Assembly (NCBI GenBank): GCA_009778355.1
Contig: WRJY01000272.1
Coordinates: forward strand, 1 to 10,057
Length of the DNA: 10,057 nt
Reading direction: 5' to 3'
From: Desulfovibrionaceae bacterium
Lineage (GTDB): Bacteria; Pseudomonadota; Gammaproteobacteria; Burkholderiales; Burkholderiaceae_C
The notes under the pieces were generated by a model. The model had not been told where the DNA came from. It did not search any database and saw nothing but the letters and a program-made list of their open reading frames with translations. The number at the start of each line of letters is the position of its first letter. Position 1 is the first letter of the stretch. Shown here piece after piece: positions 1-6,219 of the stretch. The position numbers and the translations under genes are program-made.

Positions 1-87
1 CGCCGGGTGTCCAACCCGGCTGCGGTTTGCGCCTTGCATCCACTGCCTTTGCGGGGCAACGGGCGCCATGAAAATAGTGTGAACAGG

Positions 88-115
88 CCTTAATCCGCGG
101 CGTCGTCCCTATAAT
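88..115 (+). promoter_or_regulatory. Sigma-70 type promoter of the ahcY leader
   Basis: A perfect -10 hexamer TATAAT lies at 110-115. The expected start of transcription, about 121-123, falls just before the first base of the riboswitch P1 stem at 125. The -35 region is poor: CCTTAA at 88-93, 16 nt upstream, is the closest match and is not convincing. The position relative to the aptamer is the main support. The 5' untranslated leader would be about 175 nt. Positions 1-109 hold no recognisable gene; a 7-bp hairpin at 2-20 may belong to the end of an upstream gene. Confidence 0.6.
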
Positions 116-124
116 CGCCACCTT

Positions 125-205
125 GGACTGACCGAGGAGCGTTGCAGCGTCCGCCACGGACGCGAGGCTCGAAAGTCCATGCCGCCCCATGCAACGACGC
201 TCACC
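125..205 (+). promoter_or_regulatory. S-adenosylhomocysteine (SAH) riboswitch aptamer
   Basis: This RNA element senses SAH and raises expression of SAH-recycling genes. The core CCGAGGAGCGTTGCAGCG (132-149) and the 3' block AACGACGCTCACCC (193-206) match what I recall of the SAH riboswitch consensus. P1 is formed by GGACT (125-129) plus CGAG (133-136) pairing with CTCG (168-171) plus AGTCC (174-178). P2 is a perfect 6-bp hairpin, GCGTCC (147-152) with GGACGC (158-163) and a 5-nt loop. The long-range pseudoknot pairs GAGCG (137-141) and TTGC (142-145) with CGCTC (198-202) and GCAA (191-194). The element lies directly upstream of ahcY, the classic target of this class. Structure, conserved core and gene context all agree. 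Confidence 0.95.
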
Positions 206-229
206 CACTGGCCGGTGTGGTGAGTTTTT
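200..229 (+). terminator. Riboswitch expression platform: intrinsic terminator overlapping the aptamer
   Basis: CTCACC (200-205) can pair with GGTGAG (219-224) and CAC (206-208) with GTG (215-217), leaving T218 bulged. Five T follow at 225-229. The left arm reuses bases 200-202, which the aptamer needs for its pseudoknot, so the two folds exclude each other. SAH binding should hold the aptamer fold, block the hairpin and allow read-through, giving an ON switch. The T-run is short, so partial rather than complete termination is likely. Confidence 0.7.
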
Positions 230-267
230 GCCGCTCTCGACGCATCCGCTCAGTGGTTTCTTTGACT

Positions 268-289
268 GGCCCCCACGGGGCCGCAGGAG
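268..289 (+). promoter_or_regulatory. Hairpin next to the ahcY ribosome binding site
   Basis: AGGAG at 285-289, six bases before the GTG codon at 296, is a good Shine-Dalgarno site and fixes the ahcY start. A perfect 6-bp hairpin, GGCCCC (268-273) with GGGGCC (277-282) and loop CAC, ends three bases upstream of it. It has no T-run, so it is not a terminator. It may keep the RBS free or add a second, translational layer of control; its function is unproven. Confidence 0.45.
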
Positions 290-295
290 AAACTC

Positions 296-1732
296 GTGAA
301 CGCACGTCATCAATCCGCAGCCCCCGCCGGCAGCGCCATCGCCGACATCGCGCTGGCTGCTTGGGGCCGCAAGGAAATCGCCATCGCCGAAACCGAAATG
401 CCCGGCCTGATGGCGATCCGCGAGGAATTTGCCGGGCAAAAGCCGCTCAAGGGCGCGCGCATTGCCGGCAGCCTGCACATGACGATCCAGACCGCGGTGC
501 TGATCGAAACCTTGCAGGCCCTGGGCGCGCAAGTGCGCTGGGCCTCGTGCAACATTTTTTCCACCCAGGACCACGCCGCCGCCGCCATTGCCGCCGCCGG
601 CACGCCGGTGTTCGCCGTCAAGGGCGAGACGCTGGCCGACTATTGGGACTACACGCACCGCATCTTCGAGTTCGGCTCCCAGGGCGGCAAGGGCGAAGGC
701 CCGAACATGATTCTGGACGACGGCGGCGACGCCACGCTGCTGATGCACCTGGGCCGCCAGGCCGAGACCAACCCGAAAGTGCTGTCCAGCCCCGGCAGCG
801 AGGAAGAGCGCGTGCTGTTCGCCGCCATCGAGGCCCGGCTCAAGCAAGACGGCGCCTGGTACAGTCGCAAGGGCGCGCAGATCATCGGCGTGACCGAGGA
901 AACCACCACCGGCGTGCACCGCCTGAAGGAGATGAGCGCCGCCGGCACGCTGCTGTTTCGGGCCATCAACGTCAACGACTCGGTCACCAAATCGAAGTTC
1001 GACAACCTCTACGGCTGCCGCGAATCGCTGGTGGACGGCATCAAGCGCGCCACCGATGTGATGGTGGCCGGCAAGATCGCCGTGGTCTGCGGCTACGGTG
1101 ACGTGGGCAAGGGCAGCGCGCAGGCGCTGCGCGCGCTGGCCGCCCAGGTGTGGGTGACCGAGATCGACCCCATCTGCGCGCTGCAAGCGGCGATGGAGGG
1201 CTTTCGCGTCGTCACCATGGAAGAAGCGGCGCCCGTGGCCGACATCTTCGTCACTGCCACCGGCAACCGCGGCGTCATCACCTACCAGCACATGGCGGCC
1301 ATGAAGGACCAGGCCATCGTCTGCAACATCGGCCATTTCGACAACGAGATCGACGTCGCCGGCCTGGAGGCCAAGTGCCAGTGGGAAGAAATCAAGCCGC
1401 AGGTCGATCACGTCATCTTCAAGGACGGCAAGCGCATCATCCTGCTGGCCAAGGGCCGCCTGGTGAACCTGGGCTGTGCCACCGGCCACCCCAGCTACGT
1501 GATGTCGTCCAGCTTCGCCAACCAGACCATCGCGCAGATCGAGCTGTTCTCGCACCCCGACGCCTACGACGTCGGCAAGGTCTACGTGCTGCCCAAGCAC
1601 CTGGACGAGAAAGTCGCGCGGCTGCAACTGGCCAAGCTCAATGCCCGGCTGACCCAGCTCACCGACGAGCAGGCGCGCTACATCGGAGTGCCCAAGGCCG
1701 GGCCTTACAAACCGGACGCCTACCGCTATTGA
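296..1732 (+). CDS. ahcY: Adenosylhomocysteinase (S-adenosyl-L-homocysteine hydrolase)
   Basis: A cytosolic NAD-dependent enzyme that splits SAH into adenosine and homocysteine, relieving product inhibition of methyltransferases. The 478-residue length is normal for the bacterial form. It carries a roughly 35-residue insertion between Asp141 and Glu201 compared with the shorter animal enzyme. Visible family residues are His61 (HMTIQTAV), Asp141 in the LDDGGD motif, Glu201 in EETTTGVHRL, Lys231, Asp235, Asn236 and Cys241 (LYGCRESL). The NAD-binding glycine motif GYGDVGKG is at 266-273. His346 (NIGHFD) and His398 (ATGHPSYVMS) follow, and the C-terminus ends in the typical PDAYRY. The start is GTG, supported by AGGAG six bases upstream. 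It lies behind an SAH riboswitch and upstream of metF, as expected for a methyl-cycle operon. Identification is secure. Confidence 0.98.
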   Translation: MNARHQSAAPAGSAIADIALAAWGRKEIAIAETEMPGLMAIREEFAGQKPLKGARIAGSLHMTIQTAVLIETLQALGAQVRWASCNIFSTQDHAAAAIAAAGTPVFAVKGETLADYWDYTHRIFEFGSQGGKGEGPNMILDDGGDATLLMHLGRQAETNPKVLSSPGSEEERVLFAAIEARLKQDGAWYSRKGAQIIGVTEETTTGVHRLKEMSAAGTLLFRAINVNDSVTKSKFDNLYGCRESLVDGIKRATDVMVAGKIAVVCGYGDVGKGSAQALRALAAQVWVTEIDPICALQAAMEGFRVVTMEEAAPVADIFVTATGNRGVITYQHMAAMKDQAIVCNIGHFDNEIDVAGLEAKCQWEEIKPQVDHVIFKDGKRIILLAKGRLVNLGCATGHPSYVMSSSFANQTIAQIELFSHPDAYDVGKVYVLPKHLDEKVARLQLAKLNARLTQLTDEQARYIGVPKAGPYKPDAYRY

Positions 1733-1768
1733 TGGCCGGGTAAAGCGGTTTTGATTCATTTGTGCGTT

Positions 1769-2060
1769 GCCAGCCCCCATCCCAGCCTTCCCCCAGAGGG
1801 GGAAGGAGCCGCATGTCTTTCCCCCTGAGAGAAGAAGCCGCATCCCCTTCCTCTCTGGGGGAGGAAGCCGCATTCCCTTTCTCTCTGGGGGAAGAGGCCG
1901 CATTCCTTTGCCCCTCGGGGGAGGAAGCAGCCTTCCCTTTTCCCTCGGGGGAAGAAACTGCATTCCCTCCTCCCTCGGGTGGAAAAATCACATTCCCTCC
2001 CCCTTTGGGAGAAAAATCACATCCCCTCCCCCTTTGGGGGAGGGCAGGGTGGGGGCCGGC
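1769..2060. repeat. Composite REP/BIME-like repeat with inverted hairpin ends
   Basis: This element fills most of the 378-bp ahcY-metF gap. The left end (1769-1806) and the reverse complement of the right end (2060-2024) align over about 37 nt with only a handful of differences. Both begin GCCxGCCCCCA and end in a G-rich hairpin arm. Each end carries a perfect 9-bp hairpin: CCTTCCCCC/GGGGGAAGG at 1786-1806 (loop AGA) and CCCTCCCCC/GGGGGAGGG at 2024-2044 (loop TTT). Between them is an array of 30-bp units. The inverted ends resemble a pair of REP sequences in a BIME, or the ends of a small non-autonomous element. I see no target-site duplication. The hairpins could also reduce ahcY-to-metF read-through or protect the ahcY 3' end. 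Confidence 0.85.
1801..2040. repeat. Tandem array of about eight degenerate 30-bp units
   Basis: Units start at 1801, 1831, 1861, 1891, 1921, 1951, 1981 and 2011. The middle units follow the pattern GARGAAGCCGCATTCC, then a pyrimidine tract, then CTCTGGGG or CCTCGGGG. Each unit is a decayed hairpin plus a spacer. The spacer drifts from AGCCGCAT on the left to AAATCACAT in the last two units, so the array seems to contain two subtypes. The strand alternates purine-rich and pyrimidine-rich blocks. Because 30 is divisible by three, several frames stay open on both strands and encode 10-residue repeats such as EEAAFPFSLG; these look like artefacts, not genes. Confidence 0.85.
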
Positions 2061-2110
2061 GCAACAATGCACCTGAACCCCAAACCGCTCCAGCCGCGCT
2101 CCCCTTGCCC

Positions 2111-2962
2111 ATGACCGCCAACCTCAGCCTCGAATTTTTCCCGCCCAAAACGCCTGAGGGCGCCGACAAACTGCGCGCCACGCGCCAGCAGCTTTACGCG
2201 CTGGCGCCGGAGTTTTGCTCCGTCACCTTCGGCGCCGGCGGCTCCACGCAAGAAGGCACACTGCAAACCGTGTGCCAGATCGTCGCCGAAGGGCGCTCCG
2301 GCGTGCCGCACCTGTCGTGCATCGGCCAGACGCGCGCCAGCATCCGTGAGCGCCTGGCCGCTTACCGCGCCGCCGGCGTGCGGCGCATCGTCACCCTGCG
2401 CGGCGACCTGCCCAGCGGCTTTGGCCCGGGCGGCGAATTCCGTTACGCCAGCGACCTGGTTGCCTTCATCCGCGCCGAGGCCGGCAGCCACTTCAAGCTG
2501 GCGGTGGCGGCGTATCCCGAAGCGCACCCGCAGGCGCGCTCGCCCGAGGCCGATCTCGACGCCTTCCGCGCCAAGGTCGATGCCGGCGCCGACATCGGCA
2601 TCACGCAATACTTCTTCAACGCCGACGCCTATTTCCGTTACGTCGACGAACTGCGCCGCCGCGGCGTCACGACCCCCATCGTGCCGGGCATCATGCCCAT
2701 CACCAACTCCACCCAGTTGCTGCGCTTTTCCGACAGTTGCGGCGCCGAAGTGCCGCGCTGGATCCGCCTGCGCCTGCAAGCCTTCGGCGACGACGCGGCG
2801 TCCATCAAGGACTTCGGCGCCGACGTGGTGGCCGCCCTGTGCCAGCGCCTGCACGCTGGTGGCGCGCCCGGCGTTCACTTCTACACCCTGAACCAGGCCG
2901 CCGGCACGCTGGAAGTCTGCCGCAGAGCCGGGGTCTCCGCTCAGGGTTCTACTGCCCTGTAG
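2111..2962 (+). CDS. metF: Methylenetetrahydrofolate reductase
   Basis: A cytosolic flavoprotein that reduces 5,10-methylene-THF to 5-methyl-THF, the methyl donor for methionine synthesis from homocysteine. The 283-residue length fits the bacterial MetF family. Key features are Glu8 in LEFFPPK (equivalent to the catalytic Glu28 of E. coli), SVTFGAGGS (37-45), Asp99 in the FAD-site motif RGDLPSG, AVAAYPEAHP (131-140), DIGITQYFF (161-169), VPGIMPI (191-197) and HFYTLN near the end (256-261). The ATG at 2111 starts the homologous part. The frame stays open upstream into the repeat array, but that part has no family similarity. No good Shine-Dalgarno site is visible, so translation may be weak or leaderless-like. 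It lies downstream of the riboswitch-controlled ahcY and is probably co-transcribed unless the repeat stops transcription. Confidence 0.96.
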   Translation: MTANLSLEFFPPKTPEGADKLRATRQQLYALAPEFCSVTFGAGGSTQEGTLQTVCQIVAEGRSGVPHLSCIGQTRASIRERLAAYRAAGVRRIVTLRGDLPSGFGPGGEFRYASDLVAFIRAEAGSHFKLAVAAYPEAHPQARSPEADLDAFRAKVDAGADIGITQYFFNADAYFRYVDELRRRGVTTPIVPGIMPITNSTQLLRFSDSCGAEVPRWIRLRLQAFGDDAASIKDFGADVVAALCQRLHAGGAPGVHFYTLNQAAGTLEVCRRAGVSAQGSTAL

Positions 2963-2965
2963 AAC
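2946..2965. repeat. Inverted repeat spanning the metF stop codon
   Basis: GTTCTAC (2946-2952) and GTAGAAC (2959-2965) form a perfect 7-bp stem with a 6-nt loop; the metF stop TAG at 2960-2962 is in the right arm. No T-run follows on either strand, so it is at best a weak or factor-dependent end signal. It is the only stem-loop I see in the short space between the converging metF and TPR genes (2963-3025). Confidence 0.5.
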
Positions 2966-3025
2966 ACGGACAGGAATACCGCCGTTGCAGCAGCATCCCG
3001 GCTCGCTGAGATCATAAACAGGCTC

Positions 3026-3799
3026 TTACAGCAACAGGCTGGTGCGCGCCAGTTCCACCCACAGCCGCTCGGCGGCGTCGCGCGCCTGCACTTGGGCGGC
3101 CTGCTCTTGCAGGCGCGTGGCTTCGGCCAGGTGCGCCTGGCTGTCGAGCATGATGAGCGCGGCGGCAAAGTCCAGCAGCACGGCGGCCGAGTCGGGCGCC
3201 AGGCGCTGCGCCTGGCGCAGGTGCGCCAGCGCCGCGCTGGCGTTGGCGCCGTAGGTCATGGCAGCCACCAGCGGGCCGACTTTATCGATCACCTGGGCAT
3301 GAAAGCCGCCCAGCGCGGCGTGCGCCAGGGCGTGGGCAGGGGCCAGTTCGAGCGCGGTTTCGAGCGCGCCGCGAACCTGGCTGCCGATGCCTTGCGCCAG
3401 CGCGCGGGCGATGTGGATGTCTTGTGCATAGCGCCACAGCGCGCAGCCCTGCCAGTACCAGGCGCTGGCTTCGCGCGGACGCTGGGCGGCGTGCGCGCGC
3501 GCCCGGGCGTGGATGCGCTGGTACAGATCCATGCGCGGCTTTTCGTGCGGTTCGAGCAGGGCGGCGTAGGCGGCGGCGGCGCGGTTGGCCACTGGCACGC
3601 CAGCCCAGCCCGCGGCAAGGCCGGCGGCTTCGGCGGCCTCGAATTGGCCGCCGTGAAACAGCGCCCAGGCTTGCAGCACGGCCTCGTCTTCGGGCAGCGG
3701 TTCGGCGTCGGGCGCGTGCAGCCGCGCCCATTGGGCGCGCACCCGCGCGGCGTCGAACGGGTAGTCGGCGGCGTAGGGGCAAGGCAGCCAGGCGCTCAT
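3026..3799 (-). CDS. TPR-like helical repeat protein, function unknown
   Basis: A 257-residue Ala-rich, all-helical protein with no signal peptide or membrane segment, so probably cytosolic. TPR-like helix pairs are visible at about 38-62, 143-170 (ALETALELAPAHALAHAALG) and 187-216 (ASAALAHLRQAQRLAPDS). The xLxPxxAxA pattern after helix B is typical of TPR units. A Trp-rich stretch, WYWQGCALWRYAQD, lies at 114-127. Such proteins usually act as scaffolds for protein contacts; no partner can be named from the sequence. The start is well supported: its ATG overlaps the upstream TetR stop by 4 bp (ATGA), and GAGGT lies about seven bases upstream at 3806-3810. It is the last gene of the five-gene - strand operon and converges on metF. 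Confidence 0.85.
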   Translation of the reverse strand: MSAWLPCPYAADYPFDAARVRAQWARLHAPDAEPLPEDEAVLQAWALFHGGQFEAAEAAGLAAGWAGVPVANRAAAAYAALLEPHEKPRMDLYQRIHARARAHAAQRPREASAWYWQGCALWRYAQDIHIARALAQGIGSQVRGALETALELAPAHALAHAALGGFHAQVIDKVGPLVAAMTYGANASAALAHLRQAQRLAPDSAAVLLDFAAALIMLDSQAHLAEATRLQEQAAQVQARDAAERLWVELARTSLLL

Positions 3800-4494
3800 T
3801 GCGTTACCTCGCGGCCGCGATCCGGGCGCGGGCCGTTTGCGGGATGGTAGGCGTCGATCAGCGCCAGCAGATGGGCGCGCGGCACCTGGTTCAGGTGCGG
3901 CGCCAGCAGGCCGAGCACGTGGTAGGCGCCGCGCAGCAGCGCGTCCTGCGCGTTTTCGGGCTCCATGGCGCTGCGCGGCTGCAAGACGTATTCGTAGCTC
4001 AGCCAGTAGGTCAGCACCACCACCATGCTGGCGGCCACGGCGTCGCGCGCGCGCTCGCCGCCGGCATCGGCACTCTGGCCGGCGCGCAGGTTGTCGAGCA
4101 ACTGGCGCAGCGCGGCGCGCTTGCGCGTGAGGATGGCGGGAAAGTGCGTCTCCAGCCGCCGGTTGCGCGACAGCAGGTGATTCAAGTCGCGGTACAGAAA
4201 GCGCGAGCGCCAGATCAGCTCGAACAGGGAGTGCAGGAAGAACCAGGCGTCCTCGACATCGCCCACGTCCTGGCTGGCCTCCAGCAGCGTGTAAAGCCCG
4301 CTTTCGTACTGCTCGAACAAGGTGTTGATCAACTCGTCCTTGGACGGAAAGTGGTAGTACAGATTGCCGGGGCTGATGTTCAGCTCCGCCGAAATCATGG
4401 TGGTGGACACGTTGGGCTCGCCGAAGCGGTTGAACAGCTCCAGCGTGACGCCCAGAATGCGCTCGGCGGTGCGGCGGGGCGCTTTCCTGGTCAT
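3796..4494 (-). CDS. TetR/AcrR-family transcriptional regulator
   Basis: A 232-residue DNA-binding protein. The N-terminal TetR domain covers about residues 5-60, with the helix-turn-helix at about 28-50 (TTMISAELNISPGNLYYHF), the typical TetR recognition-helix signature. The C-terminal ligand or dimer domain carries YRDLNHLLSRN (101-111), a motif I associate with the TetR subgroup next to lipid and PHA genes; that link is from memory. An open frame continues upstream to 5127, but this part is the antisense-like shadow of the DUF3108 gene. The true ATG at 4494 overlaps the DUF3108 stop (ATGA) and has AGGAG three bases upstream. Its position inside the operon suggests autoregulation or control of lipid or PHA genes. 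The ligand is unknown. Confidence 0.92.
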   Translation of the reverse strand: MTRKAPRRTAERILGVTLELFNRFGEPNVSTTMISAELNISPGNLYYHFPSKDELINTLFEQYESGLYTLLEASQDVGDVEDAWFFLHSLFELIWRSRFLYRDLNHLLSRNRRLETHFPAILTRKRAALRQLLDNLRAGQSADAGGERARDAVAASMVVVLTYWLSYEYVLQPRSAMEPENAQDALLRGAYHVLGLLAPHLNQVPRAHLLALIDAYHPANGPRPDRGREVTQ

Positions 4495-5711
4495 GGTCTC
4501 CTGGTTGTCTCGTTGGTTGAAACCGGGGCCGGCAGCGCCGCCGCAGGCGGCGTGCGCTGCAGATAGGCCGTCTGCATCGTGTGCTCTACTGTATCGCCAT
4601 TGGGCTCGGTGATGCGCAGCCGCACCGGCAGGTAGTTGATGGTGCGGCCCAGCCAGACTTCGATGCGGGCGTCGCTGCCGTCCTCGGGCTGGTGCGTGAG
4701 CAGCAGCGTGGGCAATTCGCGCCCTTGCAGCGCGCTGATTTGTTCCTCGGCTTCCACGGTAAAACGCCAGGCGCCCGCGCCGTGCGGACGCACCGCCGGC
4801 AACTCGATGCGGCTGCCCACCGGGTAGCGCCCGGCATCGCCAGCCAGCAGGGCGCCCAGTTGCAGCAGCACGCTGAGCCGGTCCTGCGCGCCGGGGCGTA
4901 GCGGTGCGTCGCCGGCCGATGGCGGGCCGGCGTCGGGCGCGCCGAAATGCACTTGCCGCGCGGCGTAGTCGAAACGCATGGCCTGCACCTCGGGCGTGCG
5001 CAGCGTTGCTTCCACCGGCGTCAGACCCTGGGGCGAAAGCAGGCCCGCCGACGTGCGGGTGTGCTCGCCGATGAGCGGCGAGTAAAGCACCCAGTTGGCT
5101 TCGTAGAACTGGCCGTCCTGCCGCCAATTGAGCGTGGTACGGAAGTCGATGGCCTGCGCGCCGAACTGGCCGACGGTGCGGTACCTGATTTCCGCCCCCG
5201 GCGCGATGCGCACCGGCGCGTCGCCCGCGCCGCGCGCGAATTGCAGCGCGGCAGCCGCCGCGCTGGCGTCCAGCGGCGGCAGGATCGGCGCTGGCCCGCG
5301 CCTGCCGCCGCCAAAGCTGGCCAGCGGCGGCGGCGCCAGCAGGCTGGCGTCCGGATCATCGCCCGCGCCGCCCCTGGTTTCGGGCGGGGGCGTGCCGGGT
5401 TTCACGGGCGGCGTTGCCCGGCGGGGGCGGGGCGTTGGCCTGGGCGGCGCCTGCGGCTCGAAGGCGGCCGCCGGAGCAGGCGGGGTGGTTGCCGGTTCCG
5501 GCGCGGGCGGCGCCACCAGGCGCGTCACGAAAGCCGCGTCCGGGTCGCCAGCGCGAATTTTGGGCGCGGCAAGGTTCGGCGCTCCTGCCAGCAGCAGAAC
5601 ATGCGCGGCCAGCGCCAGCACGGTGGCCGCCAGCAATTGATACCACGGCGGCGCGGCGGCGAAAGGCCGGCGCTTCGACGGGCCCGGGCCGAACGGTTTT
5701 ACGAATGCCAA
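4491..5711 (-). CDS. DUF3108 protein with TonB-like membrane anchor and Pro-rich linker
   Basis: A 406-residue protein built in three parts. A basic N-terminus (PSKRRPF, 11-17) is followed by one membrane helix at about 24-44. A Pro/Ala-rich linker follows at about 66-148. The DUF3108 domain lies at about 165-386, with EIRYRTVGQFG (174-184), NWVLYSPLIGEHTRTSAG (206-223) and LGRTINYLPVRLRI (354-367). The layout resembles TonB-type proteins: anchored in the inner membrane with the domain in the periplasm. DUF3108 has no established activity. The only usable start is TTG at 5711, because an in-frame TGA lies two codons upstream and no ATG occurs before the membrane helix. No clear RBS is visible, so translation may depend on coupling to the phasin gene, which stops 28 nt upstream. 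Its own stop overlaps the tetR start. Confidence 0.88.
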   Translation of the reverse strand: MAFVKPFGPGPSKRRPFAAAPPWYQLLAATVLALAAHVLLLAGAPNLAAPKIRAGDPDAAFVTRLVAPPAPEPATTPPAPAAAFEPQAPPRPTPRPRRATPPVKPGTPPPETRGGAGDDPDASLLAPPPLASFGGGRRGPAPILPPLDASAAAAALQFARGAGDAPVRIAPGAEIRYRTVGQFGAQAIDFRTTLNWRQDGQFYEANWVLYSPLIGEHTRTSAGLLSPQGLTPVEATLRTPEVQAMRFDYAARQVHFGAPDAGPPSAGDAPLRPGAQDRLSVLLQLGALLAGDAGRYPVGSRIELPAVRPHGAGAWRFTVEAEEQISALQGRELPTLLLTHQPEDGSDARIEVWLGRTINYLPVRLRITEPNGDTVEHTMQTAYLQRTPPAAALPAPVSTNETTRRP

Positions 5712-5739
5712 TTGGTGTCAGCGGCCAACACGGAACGTG

Positions 5740-6219
5740 TCAGCTCTTTTTGCGGGCAGCGGCGCGCGAAGCGGGCGGGCGCGCCGCTTCAGGCTGCGCC
5801 TGGCCAAGCGCGCGTTCCAGCGCCTCGACCCGGGCCGTGAGGGCCGCCAGCTCCTGCGCCGTGGGCATACCCAAGCCGGTCAGCGCTTGGGCGACCCGGT
5901 CCTCGAAGATGCCGCCAAGGCGGTTCCAGGTGGGCGCCACGGCGCCTGCGGCCTGGCGGGTGATGGACTCCATGCGCTGCGCGACTTCGGCCATGCGCTC
6001 CTTAGCCAGGCTCTGGGTTTTGCTTTGCATTTCGATGCCCTGCTGAACCAGCGCCTCGAAAACCTTGCTGCCCTCGGCTTGGGCGCTGGCCAGCGCCCCC
6101 AGCCCGGCCAGCCAGATGTTGTGGGCCGACGCGGGCGCGGCGTCGGCGTCGGCGCCGGACGCCGCGCCGGGAGCATCGGAAGTGTCGGGCGCTGCGGATT
6201 TGCGGGATTTGGCGGTCAT
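5740..6219 (-). CDS. Phasin, polyhydroxyalkanoate granule-associated protein (PhaI/PhaF type)
   Basis: A 159-residue protein expected to coat PHA storage granules. The signature HNIWLAGLGALASAQAEGSK (33-52) and FEALVQQG (54-61) are the core of the phasin family of PhaI/PhaF type. A coiled-coil-like segment, LGMPTAQELAALTARVEALE (116-135), follows and may drive oligomerisation. The N-terminal 30 residues are Ala/Asp/Ser-rich and disordered. The tail is short and basic (SRAAARKKS), far shorter than the histone-like Lys/Ala-repeat tail of PhaF. The ATG at 6219 overlaps the stop of the upstream acyl-CoA synthetase gene (ATGA). AAGGAAA about ten bases upstream is a plausible RBS inside that gene. 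The phasin family assignment is firm; a specific pha symbol is not. Confidence 0.92.
   Translation of the reverse strand: MTAKSRKSAAPDTSDAPGAASGADADAAPASAHNIWLAGLGALASAQAEGSKVFEALVQQGIEMQSKTQSLAKERMAEVAQRMESITRQAAGAVAPTWNRLGGIFEDRVAQALTGLGMPTAQELAALTARVEALERALGQAQPEAARPPASRAAARKKS

Noticed and set aside
2..20. Hairpin GCCGGGT/ACCCGGC at the left edge
   Set aside because: Perfect 7-bp stem but no T-run, and the upstream gene is outside the window, so its role cannot be judged.
1801..2040. CRISPR array in the 30-bp repeats
   Set aside because: Units are contiguous with no unique spacers, differ from each other, and there are no cas genes nearby.
1979..2110. Upstream extension of metF into the repeat array
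   Set aside because: The added residues are repeat-encoded and have no similarity to MetF; the family N-terminus begins at the ATG at 2111.
1762..2114. Open frames with 10-residue repeats (EEAAFPFSLG type) on both strands in the ahcY-metF gap
   Set aside because: The 30-bp repeat length keeps all frames open. No RBS, no known domain, and both strands are equally open, so this is not evidence for a protein.
4495..5127. Upstream extension of tetR to a 443-aa protein
   Set aside because: The extra part lies in an alternative frame of the DUF3108 gene, is low-complexity Arg/Ala-rich, and the TetR domain starts at the ATG at 4494 with an RBS.
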